Shown here: one piece after another, positions 7,859 through 17,685 of the stretch
How positions within the stretch are numbered: the first letter of the stretch is position 1
Layout: the number at the start of each line of letters is the position of its first letter
NCBI RefSeq assembly: GCF_000517545.1
Contig: NZ_BAIV01000011.1
Coordinates: 85,194 to 149,193, forward strand
DNA from: Bacteroides reticulotermitis JCM 10512
GTDB lineage: Bacteria; Bacteroidota; Bacteroidia; Bacteroidales; Bacteroidaceae
Length of the DNA: 64,000 nt
Reading direction: 5' to 3'
Position numbers and translations under genes: made by a program
Notes under the pieces: generated by a model
Databases searched by the model: none
Told to the model about the DNA's origin: nothing
What the model saw: only the letters and a program-made list of their open reading frames with translations

Positions 7859-9395
7859 GTGTTAATCAAAGTATTTGGAGCAGCTGTTCAAGGAATTGAT
7901 GCAACACTCATAACAATCGAAGTAAACAGCTCACGCGGCTGTATGTTCTACTCGTCGGTCTTCCGGACTCGGCGGTAAAAGAAAGTCACCAGCGGATAAT
8001 CTCCGCCCTGCAAGTCAACGGCTATAAAATGCCGACTACTAACCTCGTTGTCAACATGGCACCGGCGGATATCCGCAAGGAAGGTTCGGCATACGATCTG
8101 CCGCTAGCCATCGGGTTATTGGGTGCCAGCGAAACCATCTCTTCGGAGAAGTTCTCCCGCTACCTCGTTATGGGCGAACTAAGTCTGGATGGCAGCATAC
8201 AACCCATCAAAGGCGCACTTTCCATTGCGATCAAAGCCCGTGAAGCCGGTTTTGAGGATTAATTGTACCCCTACAAAATGCACGGGAAGCGGCTGTTGTC
8301 GACCAACTGCAAGTGTATGGAGTGAGCAGCATCAAAGAGGTCATCGAGTTTTTCAACAACGAACGTGAACTGGAACCGACATTCGTAAATACACGAGAAG
8401 AGTTTTACGCCCAGCAATCACACTTCGATATGGACTTTGCCGATGTGAAAGGGCAAGAGAATGTGAAGAGAGCCTTGGAAGTTGCCGCAGCCGGTGGACA
8501 CAACCTCATCATGGTAGGTGCTCCTGGCAGTGGTAAATCGATGATGGCAAAGAGACTCCCCTCCATACTGCCGCCTCTTTCGTTGGGTGAGAGTTTGGAA
8601 ACAACCAAGATTCATTCCGTAGCCGGGAAGTTAAGTCGTAACTCTTCGCTTATCTCACAACGCCCCTTTCGCGATCCGCACCACACCATTTCACAAGTTG
8701 CTATGGTGGGAGGAGGAAGTTTCCCCCAACCCGGCGAGATAAGTCTGGCGCACAACGGCGTGCTTTTCTTAGACGAACTTCCTGAATTTACCCGGAGCGT
8801 ATTGGAAGTACTCCGACAACCTCTGGAGGATCGTCGCATCAGCATTTCCCGAGTAAGAAGCAGTATTGAATACCCCGCTAGCTTCATGTTGGTGGCTTCG
8901 ATGAATCCCTGTCCCTGCGGTTACTACAACCACCCTACCAAAGCCTGTGTGTGCAATCCCGGTCAAGTACAGAAGTACCTGAATAAAATTTCCGGCCCGT
9001 TGCTCGACCGCATCGACATACAGATCGAGATCGTTCCCGTGCCCTTCGATAAAATATCCGACCAGCGATTGGGAGAGTCTAGCGCCTCTATTCGCGAACG
9101 GGTTATTCAAGCTCGCCGGATACAGGAAAAGCGTTATGAAGCCAATCCCGGTATTTACTGCAATGCGCAAATGACAAGTAAATTACTAGCTGCATACGCA
9201 CAACCGGACGAGCAAGGCCTATCACTACTAAAGAACGCCATGAATCGTCTCAACCTATCCGCCCGTGCCTACGACCGTATTCTGAAAGTCTCCCGCACCA
9301 TTGCCGATCTGGAAGGAAGCGAGCAGATACTTCCCAATCATTTGGCGGAAGCGATCAGCTACCGTAATCTCGATAGAGAGAATTGGGCGGGGTAA
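7859..9395 (+). CDS. ComM/YifB-family Mg-chelatase-like AAA+ ATPase (two frame breaks)
   Basis: Member of the YifB/ComM family; ComM is a helicase that promotes branch migration during natural transformation, though its role in Bacteroides is not established. From a GTG start the product begins VLIKVFGAAVQGIDATLITI. It has the Lon-protease-like ChlI domain (to about residue 190), then the ATPase with Walker A GAPGSGKSMMAKRLP, Walker B LFLDELPEF, and the C-terminal zinc-type cysteine segment NPCPCGYYN/ACVCNPGQ. The frame breaks twice: near 7951, where homology needs FYLVGLPDS (one C missing), and near 8256, where it needs GFEGLIVP (one G missing). The joined length, about 512 residues, is normal. 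Both losses fall in short base runs. Confidence 0.85.
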
Positions 9396-9510
9396 AACGA
9401 GCCTGCTCTATTTAGATTGCCAAACCCTTTTATCCATCCGAATTTCTACACCGGGATTGAAGCATTGGGCTTCATACCAAGGACAAAATTCCTCCATGCA
9501 TAAACTCACT

Positions 9511-9575
9511 CAACGTTCTTAATAAAGAACATGAACGTTTATTAAGAACGTGTCGTAAGTTTATTAAGAACGTTG
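9511..9575. repeat. Nested inverted and direct repeat
   Basis: CAACGTTCTTAATAAA at 9511-9526 is repeated as its exact 16-base reverse complement at 9560-9575. A third copy of the TTTATTAAGAACGT core lies between them at 9538-9551. The first arm could pair with either downstream copy. Confidence 0.7.
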
Positions 9576-9776
9576 AAACAAGCATGCAGCGAATCTTCAT
9601 CGATTAATAGCCCGGTATTTCTATATAAACACCCTCCTTCTCAGGTAATAACAGTTGAGTTAGCAGATATTAATACCTGCCAACTAAGCTATTAACACCC
9701 CAAAGATCAAGAATTAACTCTTGATAAGGCGACTAGCAAGCACCTATATACGGAGTGTTTTAGGCTGACTTATACA

Positions 9777-9811
9777 CCTGCGGCACCACTTAGCTCAAGC
9801 CGCCCCGCAGG
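9777..9811 (-). terminator. Possible terminator hairpin at the end of the leftward locus
   Basis: CCTGCGG at 9777-9783 pairs with CCGCAGG at 9805-9811. It lies just downstream of the Asp-box lipoprotein stop in the direction of transcription. No long T run follows, so termination is inferred from position only. Confidence 0.35.
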
Positions 9812-9813
9812 AC

Positions 9814-11534
9814 TCATTCGAGTTTTACTTCCCTTTGAGACTCATCTTTACCCAAGTATAGCTTATTCAAATTGCTATGCACCAATTCCTCCACATAGTA
9901 TTTGGTAGATAGAGCCGCACCGATACGCATCTCCTCTTTATTAAACGAACTCTTCAGCGGAATCGTGAATGTAAGGCTATAACCTCCGGCTGTTAATGAA
10001 TGAGATACTTTCAGGCCGTCCAGCTGGGCATTGATCCATTTTCCCTCTTTACCTTCCCATACCATAGCATCACCCTGATACGAACACCATAGTTTATAAG
10101 CCCCTTCGGCAGGTTCGGTCAAACAGCTGTTCTTCGTATCCAGACAAAGATATACGCCGCTACCTTTGGCACTCCCTTGTCCTCCCGAATAGAGTTCTGT
10201 GTCCTGAATCTGACAGGTTACATAAAGATTGCCAGCATCTTTTCGAACTTTGGCACGCAGATTAGCCTGTCCCGTATGTCCGATAAAAAGAGACGCTTGG
10301 GCAGCCTCAACAGGGCCGACCTCCAAGTCACGCATCACATGTCCCTTGATAAAGCAAGGCGAATCGGCTCCATCCCGGTAGTTGCTAGCAGCCAAAGCAA
10401 CCACGGTATTAGCATCCCATACGGCTACAGAAGGCCAAAGCGCATGCTTCCCGTCGGGAATGGGGAACGGGCGGGTACGCCGGGTAAAGTCACGTGCCTC
10501 CTTATCGCCGATGGCAACCTCCATGGTGCAATAAGGCAACCGATCGCCCAATTGGTCGGCATGGATCTTATCATCAACCTGATAAGAGAGCAGCGTCTCA
10601 CCGGTAGGGAGTACAGCCAAATAGGGAGCACCCATATAAACCCAATCTTCAACCGGTTCGCCTAGAGCTTTACCACGCTGAGGAGAATCGGCCAAAACCG
10701 GAGTCTTCCAATTATCGACCAATTTGGTACGCACGGTATAGGGTTTGAAAGTAACAAAGCCACAATCTTCGATCACGCAAACAATCTCATCGCCAACCAA
10801 TTTGCTCACCGGCATGCGTCCCGACTACCGGCACGGAAACAGACCGTTTTAAAATCACCCCACGTCTGTCCGTTATCTTTCGAAGTTAACATCGATATTT
10901 CCTGCTCATTCGAATGTGTATAGGGTCCTTCGTTGGCGAAATAAACCTGCACGTCGCCATTGGGCAGTTGCAGGAACGAGGGTTCCCAGCAGCCATCCGC
11001 AAACCGCGGTTGTGCTTCATAGATAATCTGTGGAGCACTCCACGTGACTCCTTGATCCGTACTACGCCGTATAGCAATGGAGAAAGGCGTTATCTCGGCT
11101 GTTTGAGGCCGATAATTGCACCCCACCAACAAATCGCCATTAGCCAATTGTATAATTTCCGAATTGGCGATATTCACCCGTGTCGTTCCCTGCCCGTTCG
11201 TGAGCTCATGTATACTGAAAAGGAGAGTCGGTTCGCCCCACGTAGCTCCGTCGTCCGTACTGCGTCGCATCTCAAAACCCGTAACATGGTTCTCGTAGAC
11301 CGCAACCACCGATTGGTCTTGCAAACGAATGGAACGGGGATAACCTCCCCGTTCGGTCAGTTGCCGGATCGATCCGTAATCCCAACCAATCCGAATACCA
11401 TCCACCGGTTTGCCTTTCGAAGGCTGATAACCCGTTTCTACACCCTCCTCTACGCCGTCATTACTGCAAGCCCAGAGCGTAGAGATACCCAGACAGACCA
11501 GCCATGCAGCTAAAGATAATCTTCTAATTTTCAT
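9814..11534 (-). CDS. Asp-box (sialidase-superfamily) propeller lipoprotein with C-terminal CBM9-like module (one frame break)
   Basis: Probable secreted glycan hydrolase or binding lipoprotein. The signal peptide ends STLWACSND. Three Asp boxes are visible in the propeller: STDDGATW, STDQGVTW and SKDNGQTW, with further blades to about residue 370. The last 190 or so residues (HTGQANLRAKVRKDAGNLYV to the end) resemble CBM9-like sugar-binding modules attached to Bacteroidales enzymes. The frame breaks near 10817, where GSRDGMPVS is expected; restoring one G joins the halves into about 573 residues. Families with this fold include GH33 sialidases and GH93 exo-arabinanases. The GH43-rich neighbourhood makes the latter more plausible, but the catalytic set cannot be confirmed. 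It is the last gene of the SusC-1/SusD-1 operon. Confidence 0.7.
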
Positions 11535-11552
11535 TGTTCAACCTTATTAAAA

Positions 11553-11600
11553 AGAGACTCCTTTCTCCGGAAAACAAGTTTCCAAAGAAAGGAGTACTCG
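11553..11600. repeat. Interrupted palindrome between SusD-1 and the Asp-box gene
   Basis: ACTCCTTTCT and its complement AGAAAGGAGT flank an inner GGAAA/TTTCC pair, giving a two-part stem between the two genes. It may moderate transcription into the last gene or stabilise the upstream mRNA end; no T run follows. Confidence 0.35.
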
Positions 11601-11654
11601 TTCATCATTACCTCACAATCATTTACCTTCCCCTTCTACCTATATGTATGCTTC

Positions 11655-13535
11655 TCATTCCCAGAAAGGAGATTGTACCAGTCCGATCCGTTTATCGATT
11701 TCGTTCTGTGGGATCGGGAACAGATAGTGTTTCTTTTCGAATACCCGGGAGTCGCCCACGGTAGCCCGTTTGCTGTAATCAACCTTGTTAGTTGCCGTGA
11801 TGTTCATGCCATGCACGTAGCCGTTATCTGTTTTCTCGGCAATCTTCCAACGGTGACAGTCGAAGTAGCGATGTCCCGATTCAAAAGCCAGTTCAACCCG
11901 ACGCTCGTGACGAATACGCTCACGCATCTGATCTTTATCCAGTCCCTTGGTCAACCCCGGCAAACCTGAACGGTTCCGAATCGCATCGACATATTTATAA
12001 ACATCGGCCACAGGACCCTTAGCCTCATTCAACGCTTCGGCATAGTCGAGGTAAAGACTACCTACCCGGAAGATGATCGAAGCCTCTTTCGTGCCACCTT
12101 TACCGTTCACTACATCTACACCCTCATCGGAGGTTTTACGCAACAAGTATCCCGTGCAGCAGTAATCGACTTTCGATACGTTGATACCGTCCTTACCACC
12201 CTGATAGAACTCCAGCTGACGTCCGCGCCATTGTTGCCCGTTAAAGTTGATCGAGACATAGAAACGTGGTTCGCGGCCTACATACATATTATATACTCCG
12301 GTCGGGTAATGACTGCCTGCTGCCGTAGCAAAACCGGTTTCCGAATAGCCGCTAGATGCATTGATAATAGGTGTTCCATCCGCATTGTATCCGGTAATCG
12401 GCGTTGTTCCGTCCGCCATTTCGTAAGCATCCACCAGTTCCTGAGTCGGACAAAGACCACTCCAACCACCCATTCCATTGGCAGTCATACATTTTTCCTG
12501 ATGGATATTATCGCTATACCCCGTACCCTGGTTACGTGCGAAGATATACTCCTTATTCCACTTCTTAGACGGTAAGAACAGCTCCAAATAGTTCTTATAG
12601 CCATTAGTCGGCTCATCGGAATAATACAATCCGTAGTAAGACGAACCCTCTACCTTATCAATAGCTTCCTTGGCAGCAGTGGCAGCCTTCTCCCACTTCG
12701 TATCATCCTTCGCACCGAAGAGCAACGTACCATCCGCATTGGCGTACTGTGCATAATCCGGATTCCCGTTGAATAGCGGACTTGCGGCATAGAGCAGTAC
12801 ACGCGCCTTCAAGGCATAAGCAGCCGCCTTGGTAGCACGGCCGTACAAAGATTCCGCTACTGTACCACTGGCGTTGGTATAGATCATTGGCAAAGCACCG
12901 TCAATACCAGCCTGACAATCCCCAACAATGAAATCAACGCATTGATCGAATGTATTTCGGGGGAAATTAGTCATGTTATCATCCATTTTCAAGGCACGAT
13001 CCATGATGGGAACCGGGCCGTGGCTACGCAAGAGAAAGAAGTGCAACATGGCTCTCATAAAACGAGCCTCACAGATCCACACGTCTTTCGTCGCTTGCGG
13101 AGCCGGACATGAAGCTATATTCTCCAAAAACACATTGCACTGACGTATCCCTTCATAATAACGCCACCACATGGCATAAGACTTACCCTGACTGGAACTG
13201 CCTTCCAACATTTTTGGATTCCAACTTCCCCGATTCATCTCCTTCGCCATCGGGTACGTCCAGGTAATATTCATCTCGTCGGACGCACCGCTCCAAGCAC
13301 CAAGCGCCCAATAATCGTTGTCATTGTAGTTCGTTTCGCAAGGGAGATAGTCATAGGCACGCAGTAGGAAGCGCTCCGTATACAGCTCATTGGCGAATAC
13401 CTCTTCCAACGTAATGGAAGTAGCGTCATCCGGAGTCTTGTCCAGATAATCATTGCATGAAGTAGCAACAGACGCCCACGCCAACAGGCATAGTGCCATT
13501 ACTTTTATAGTCATTCTAGGCTTTTTCATATTCAT
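11655..13535 (-). CDS. SusD/RagB-family outer-membrane glycan-binding lipoprotein (SusD-1)
   Basis: Surface lipoprotein that forms the lid over its SusC partner and binds incoming oligosaccharide. The 626-residue protein has a lipobox (WASVATSCNDYLDK), the N-terminal SusD-like helices (MRAMLHFFLLRSHGPVPI), the SusD core ending SGLPGLTKGLDKDQMRERI then HERRVELAFESGHRYFDCHR, and the usual C-terminal motif LFPIPQNEIDKRIGLVQSPF. Its start lies two bases after the SusC-1 stop, a typical coupled susC-susD arrangement. The frame is intact. Confidence 0.95.
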   Translation of the reverse strand: MNMKKPRMTIKVMALCLLAWASVATSCNDYLDKTPDDATSITLEEVFANELYTERFLLRAYDYLPCETNYNDNDYWALGAWSGASDEMNITWTYPMAKEMNRGSWNPKMLEGSSSQGKSYAMWWRYYEGIRQCNVFLENIASCPAPQATKDVWICEARFMRAMLHFFLLRSHGPVPIMDRALKMDDNMTNFPRNTFDQCVDFIVGDCQAGIDGALPMIYTNASGTVAESLYGRATKAAAYALKARVLLYAASPLFNGNPDYAQYANADGTLLFGAKDDTKWEKAATAAKEAIDKVEGSSYYGLYYSDEPTNGYKNYLELFLPSKKWNKEYIFARNQGTGYSDNIHQEKCMTANGMGGWSGLCPTQELVDAYEMADGTTPITGYNADGTPIINASSGYSETGFATAAGSHYPTGVYNMYVGREPRFYVSINFNGQQWRGRQLEFYQGGKDGINVSKVDYCCTGYLLRKTSDEGVDVVNGKGGTKEASIIFRVGSLYLDYAEALNEAKGPVADVYKYVDAIRNRSGLPGLTKGLDKDQMRERIRHERRVELAFESGHRYFDCHRWKIAEKTDNGYVHGMNITATNKVDYSKRATVGDSRVFEKKHYLFPIPQNEIDKRIGLVQSPFWE

Positions 13536-13537
13536 TA

Positions 13538-16500
13538 CTATTTAAAGTTAATCTGGAAACCAAAGTTAATACTCCGCTGCATCGGATAGCTACCCACACC
13601 GTTATTCGATTCGGGGTCTACAATCTTAATGTAATCCAGCGTCAGCAGGTTCTGTCCGTTGCAGAAGAGGCGGATGTTGTCCATAAACATCTTATCGATA
13701 AGTCTTCCTTTAAACGTATACCCAATCTCCGCGCTCTTGAGACGCATATACGCTCCATTGCGCATGTACATCGTCGAAGTTTGGTAGTTGTTGGGGCTGT
13801 TGGCATTGATCACAATCGGGTATTCTGCCGTAGCAGCCGTTGCCGATGTCCACCGATGATCGTACACCTCCCTCAACACATTCCATGTTCCTTCACCACT
13901 CTGGAACGGATAAGCCGTTGCTCCCTGCAAGAAGAAGCTGGTTTTGGCTGCACCGGTAAAGAAAAGGCTGACATCAAATTTCTTGTAAGCCACCGTTCCA
14001 CCGAATCCGAACATGATTTCCGGCGTACGCGGATTGCCAATAGCCACTTTATCATACTCATCGATCACGCCATCGTTGTTAACATCCTGGTACTTGATGT
14101 CACCGGGGCGTACGACGCTTTGAAAGGTCTGTTTGGGACTATTCTTTATGTCATCCTGATCTTTGAAGAAACCCAAGGCAACCAGCCCGAATGTTTGGTC
14201 GATGCGACGGCCGCGAGCATCCTGATATTCGTACTTCGGTATCGGTTCGTCGTTCTCGATTATCTTATTGCGAGCAAAAGAGAAGTTACCACGTAGCGAG
14301 TAGAACAGGTCGCTATGAACCCGTTTTTTGACTTCAAGTGCTGCTTCGATACCCTTATTCTCTGCCTTACCCAAGTTACCTACCGGAATACTGCTACCGG
14401 AGAATCCGGCCAGTACAGGTACCGTTTTGCGGGAGATCAGAATACCATCACGCTTTTCTTTAAACAGATCCACCTGCAAAGAGACCACGTCATTGAACAG
14501 TCCCAGGTCAAAGCCGATATTCAGTTTCTTGGCTGTTTCCCACGTCACGTTCTGGTTACCGGTTTGTCCTTCCATAATACCTGCCAGATAGTTATTGCCT
14601 TCTTTACCCATATATCCGCCCGAAGCGTTCATATTCATGGTGGTGAGATAGAGGAAGCGCGTGCTGGAGGAAATATCATTTCCCACCTTACCGTAACTTC
14701 CGCGCAATTTCAAATTGCTAACCCACCAATCCGAATTCCAGAAGTTCTCGTTCGTCAACACATAGCCCATTGATACCGAGGGGAAGAAGCCATAACGCTT
14801 GCCTTTCGGGAACTGCTCCGAACCGTTGTATCCAAAGTTAAACTCGGCAAAATAACGCTGCAAGAAATTGTAGCTCAACCTTCCGGCGATACCTTGGCGG
14901 CGATAAGGAACCGATCCCGTACGATCGGTATTACGCAAGTCCACATAATCACGACGATTAAACAGAAACATCGCCGCTACGCTATGCGCATCGAATGTAC
15001 GGTCGTAGTTGGCCGCCACTTCATAGTAGACCGCCCGGTTAGCCGCTTCCCACAGCGATACGTTCTTTATATTCTCATTACGCAAAATGTTGTAGATAGC
15101 CTTTCCGTCAGCATCCTCACCCATGTATTGCTTTACCTCAAAGTCTTTATAGTACTGCTTATTGTTGGCATAGTAGTGGTCGTAAGCAAAACGTCCGCTA
15201 ACCGCCAACCCTTTGGTGAGCAAAGAAGAGAGATCCCAACGTGCAGAGAAGGTGCCTTGCAGGGTATTCCAGTTCTGTGTTTCATAGCCACTTTGCGTAG
15301 TCATTCCCCAAGGGTTATTCCCCAAGAAAGTAGGCGAGGCCCCCGGACTGCCGTCAGGGTTTTGAACCGGGAACGACAAAGGAGGGGTGATACGTATCGC
15401 GTTAAAGATATCAGGCTGGCTCTTTCCCGGGAAGTTACGGTTCTGTATGATACCGCCTACACCTAGTTCGACCGACAAGTCTTTCGTCAGGCTCACGTCC
15501 ACACGCGACCGATAGTTGTAACGGTTGATGCGACTGTTTGTACTGTACGCATTGTTACCGTTGTCACGATAAAGTCCGCTTTGCGTAGTATAACCCACAT
15601 TCACGAAGTAACGGACTACTTCCGTACCCCCTGTTATATTTAGATTCGTAATACTTTGTGTTGTACTCTTCTTAAGTACCTCGTCTACCCAGTTTACGTT
15701 GGGATAGAGGTAGGGACTGCTGCCATTCTTAAAGAGATCTATCTCCTCATTCGTGTACGCCATATTGGAAACTCCGGCATTCTCACGCGCTTCGTTCATC
15801 AAACCTGCGTACTCGGCCGCATTGATGTATTCCGGATAACGCATTCCGGTAAGTACCGCATATTCCGAACGCAAAGTCACTTTCGGTTTGCCCAACTGGC
15901 CGCGTTTCGTTGTGATCAGAATAACCCCGTTGGCACCCCGAACCCCATAAACCGCAGTAGCGGAAGCATCTTTCAACACCGAGATGCTCTCCACCTCTTC
16001 CGTGTTAATCGTATTCATATCCCGTTCGATACCGTCGACAAGAATCAACGGACTGCGGTTTGTCCATGTGCCGAAGCCACGGATATACACACTTGCCTGA
16101 TCATAGCCCGGTTCGCCGGTTGCCTGTCGGGTCACGATACCCGGAATCTGTCCGCCCAGCGTGTTACTCAAAGACGGGGTAGCGATCTTAGCTATTTCTC
16201 CGGTCGATATGTTAGACACCGAACCGGTAACACTGATTTTCTTCTGTGTGCCGTAGCCTACTACGACTACTTCATTCAGCTTGCTTACCTCCTCTTGCAG
16301 CACCACATTGATGATTCTACTGCCGCTGATCGGTATCTCCTGCGTAACAAAACCGATATAGCTAAACTCCAGAATGGCGTTGCTGCGTGTATCAATCGTG
16401 TACTCGCCATCCATATTTGTAATGACACCTTGCGAAGTTCCCTTTATCTTAACGGTAGCTCCTACAACCGGTTCTCTGGAAGCATCGGTTACATTTCCTT

Positions 16501-16612
16501 TGACTTGCAACTGCGTGCTTTGTGCAAAAGAAGTCCCGCTCTCCACCAGGCACATCAAAAAGACAACGACCCAAGTCGCAAGTCTTTTAATCATTCGCTC
16601 ATTTTTATTCAT
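13538..16612 (-). CDS. SusC/RagA-family TonB-dependent outer-membrane transporter (SusC-1)
   Basis: Energy-dependent oligosaccharide importer of the outer membrane. The 1024-residue protein has a signal peptide (to about residue 30), a carboxypeptidase-regulatory-like beta-sandwich (VKGNVTDASREPVVGATVKI, SYIGFVTQEI), the TonB-box region DEVVVVGYGTQKKISVTGSV, the plug (IRGFGTWTNRSPLILVDGIE and VLKDASATAVYGVRGANGVI), and a beta barrel ending in NFGFQINFK. There is no STN domain, which fits regulation by an HTCS rather than an anti-sigma system. It lies 50 bases after the GH43 gene in the same direction. The frame is intact. Confidence 0.96.
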   Translation of the reverse strand: MNKNERMIKRLATWVVVFLMCLVESGTSFAQSTQLQVKGNVTDASREPVVGATVKIKGTSQGVITNMDGEYTIDTRSNAILEFSYIGFVTQEIPISGSRIINVVLQEEVSKLNEVVVVGYGTQKKISVTGSVSNISTGEIAKIATPSLSNTLGGQIPGIVTRQATGEPGYDQASVYIRGFGTWTNRSPLILVDGIERDMNTINTEEVESISVLKDASATAVYGVRGANGVILITTKRGQLGKPKVTLRSEYAVLTGMRYPEYINAAEYAGLMNEARENAGVSNMAYTNEEIDLFKNGSSPYLYPNVNWVDEVLKKSTTQSITNLNITGGTEVVRYFVNVGYTTQSGLYRDNGNNAYSTNSRINRYNYRSRVDVSLTKDLSVELGVGGIIQNRNFPGKSQPDIFNAIRITPPLSFPVQNPDGSPGASPTFLGNNPWGMTTQSGYETQNWNTLQGTFSARWDLSSLLTKGLAVSGRFAYDHYYANNKQYYKDFEVKQYMGEDADGKAIYNILRNENIKNVSLWEAANRAVYYEVAANYDRTFDAHSVAAMFLFNRRDYVDLRNTDRTGSVPYRRQGIAGRLSYNFLQRYFAEFNFGYNGSEQFPKGKRYGFFPSVSMGYVLTNENFWNSDWWVSNLKLRGSYGKVGNDISSSTRFLYLTTMNMNASGGYMGKEGNNYLAGIMEGQTGNQNVTWETAKKLNIGFDLGLFNDVVSLQVDLFKEKRDGILISRKTVPVLAGFSGSSIPVGNLGKAENKGIEAALEVKKRVHSDLFYSLRGNFSFARNKIIENDEPIPKYEYQDARGRRIDQTFGLVALGFFKDQDDIKNSPKQTFQSVVRPGDIKYQDVNNDGVIDEYDKVAIGNPRTPEIMFGFGGTVAYKKFDVSLFFTGAAKTSFFLQGATAYPFQSGEGTWNVLREVYDHRWTSATAATAEYPIVINANSPNNYQTSTMYMRNGAYMRLKSAEIGYTFKGRLIDKMFMDNIRLFCNGQNLLTLDYIKIVDPESNNGVGSYPMQRSINFGFQINFK

Positions 16613-16662
16613 TATAGTATTAGTTTTAAATAGAAAGTTACTTACTCACGTTTTCTTAGGTA

Positions 16663-17649
16663 CTATTTCAGGACTTTGGGTTTGATAACGGTTCCGCTGA
16701 TAGAAGCGACGCCTTGATCGGATATGGCAAAGTCTTTGAGGTAAGAGGTACGCGGATGTATTTCCTTCGCACTCCAATGAGCATGAAAGATATATTTCCA
16801 ACTGCCATCCGGACACTGAAACGGTGCTCCGTGCCCCGTGCCTACCAACCCGGTAGAAGTATCTCCTTGCAGGATCGGATTAGTCTTCGACTTAGTCCAA
16901 GGCCCTTTGGGCGATGTCGCGGTGGCATACCCTACACCATAGCCTTTGTTCTCATAATGGTTGGCAGAGTAGATCAGGTAATAGGTGTTGTTCTTTTTAA
17001 GTACCGAAGGACCTTCGGCCACTTTTCCCTGTAAGATTTCCCACGCTTCTTCGGCCTTCACACATTGAGTCAGGGTCTCCGTTTTAATGCTCTTCAAATC
17101 GGCATTCATCTGAGCTACCCAAATCACATTCCCATCGGTGAAGCGTACAAAGTAGAGATACGGCGTGCCGTCGTCATCGATAAAGAGGGAAGTGTCGATA
17201 CTCTTCTCCGCCCAGATCGGCTGTTTCACCTCTTGACGGAACGGGCCCGTAGGAGTGGAAGAAGTAGCCACACAAATATGCTCTTCGACGGAGTAGAACA
17301 TATAGAATTTCTTTTGGGAAGCGATGTAATAGACTTCCGGTGCCCAGAAACCCCATGTTCCATACGAATCGGCGGCCGAAAGTGCCTGCTCTTCCCGTTT
17401 CCAGTACTTCAAATCAGTAGAAGAGAAGCAGGGAAAGCCTTCGTTGGATGTTGCTCCCGTACCATAGGCATAATATTTACCCTCATGAACCAAAACGTAC
17501 GGATCGGCAATCGGCAAATAATTAGTCTCGACAGTGACTGTTCCGCCTCCGCCTTTATCGTCTTCATCGGTGGGATCGCTGCTTCCGCAACAAAACACGA
17601 GGAGACAAGCAGGCAGGAGCAACAGTGAATTTATTTTCTTTTTCAACAT
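16663..17649 (-). CDS. GH43-family glycoside hydrolase lipoprotein (GH43a)
   Basis: Five-bladed-propeller hydrolase, usually an alpha-L-arabinofuranosidase, beta-xylosidase or exo-beta-galactosidase. The 328-residue lipoprotein has a Cys-rich signal end (LLVFCCGSS). The three GH43 carboxylates are visible: general-base Asp49 in LPIADPYV, the pKa-modulating Asp in KSIDTSLFIDDDG, and the general-acid Glu in KVAEGPSVLK. It is closely related to the GH43 gene at 42388-43370 (shared TWGFWAPEVYY, YSANHY.NKGYGVGYAT, VGTGHGAPFQC), so the two are in-locus paralogues. It lies between the TIG-NHL gene and SusC-1. The subfamily, and therefore the sugar released, is not assigned. Confidence 0.88.
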   Translation of the reverse strand: MLKKKINSLLLLPACLLVFCCGSSDPTDEDDKGGGGTVTVETNYLPIADPYVLVHEGKYYAYGTGATSNEGFPCFSSTDLKYWKREEQALSAADSYGTWGFWAPEVYYIASQKKFYMFYSVEEHICVATSSTPTGPFRQEVKQPIWAEKSIDTSLFIDDDGTPYLYFVRFTDGNVIWVAQMNADLKSIKTETLTQCVKAEEAWEILQGKVAEGPSVLKKNNTYYLIYSANHYENKGYGVGYATATSPKGPWTKSKTNPILQGDTSTGLVGTGHGAPFQCPDGSWKYIFHAHWSAKEIHPRTSYLKDFAISDQGVASISGTVIKPKVLK

Positions 17650-17685
17650 AAACGTTCGTTCTTAATTTTACATAGTCCGGATTCA

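Larger units (their letters stand above)
9396..9813. other. Intergenic stretch between comM-like gene and the carbohydrate locus
   Basis: No gene is supported here. It holds a nested repeat at 9511-9575 (listed separately) and a GC-rich palindrome at 9777-9811 just after the last gene of the leftward locus. It marks the boundary between core genome and the polysaccharide-utilisation region. Confidence 0.6.

Noticed and set aside
7859..9395. Programmed ribosomal frameshifting in comM, HTCS and other genes
   Set aside because: No common slippery sequence or downstream structure is shared, the shifts occur in many unrelated genes, and all but one fit loss of a single base.
9511..9575. Invertible promoter flanked by inverted repeats
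   Set aside because: The space between the arms (33 bases) is too short to hold a promoter, and no adjacent invertase gene is seen.
9814..11534. GH33 sialidase and a sialic-acid locus
   Set aside because: Asp boxes alone do not define sialidases, and no sialic-acid transport, lyase or epimerase genes are present.
13781..16685. Long plus-strand open frames opposite SusC-1 and other leftward genes
   Set aside because: They are antisense shadows of conserved proteins, with no family motifs or plausible starts.
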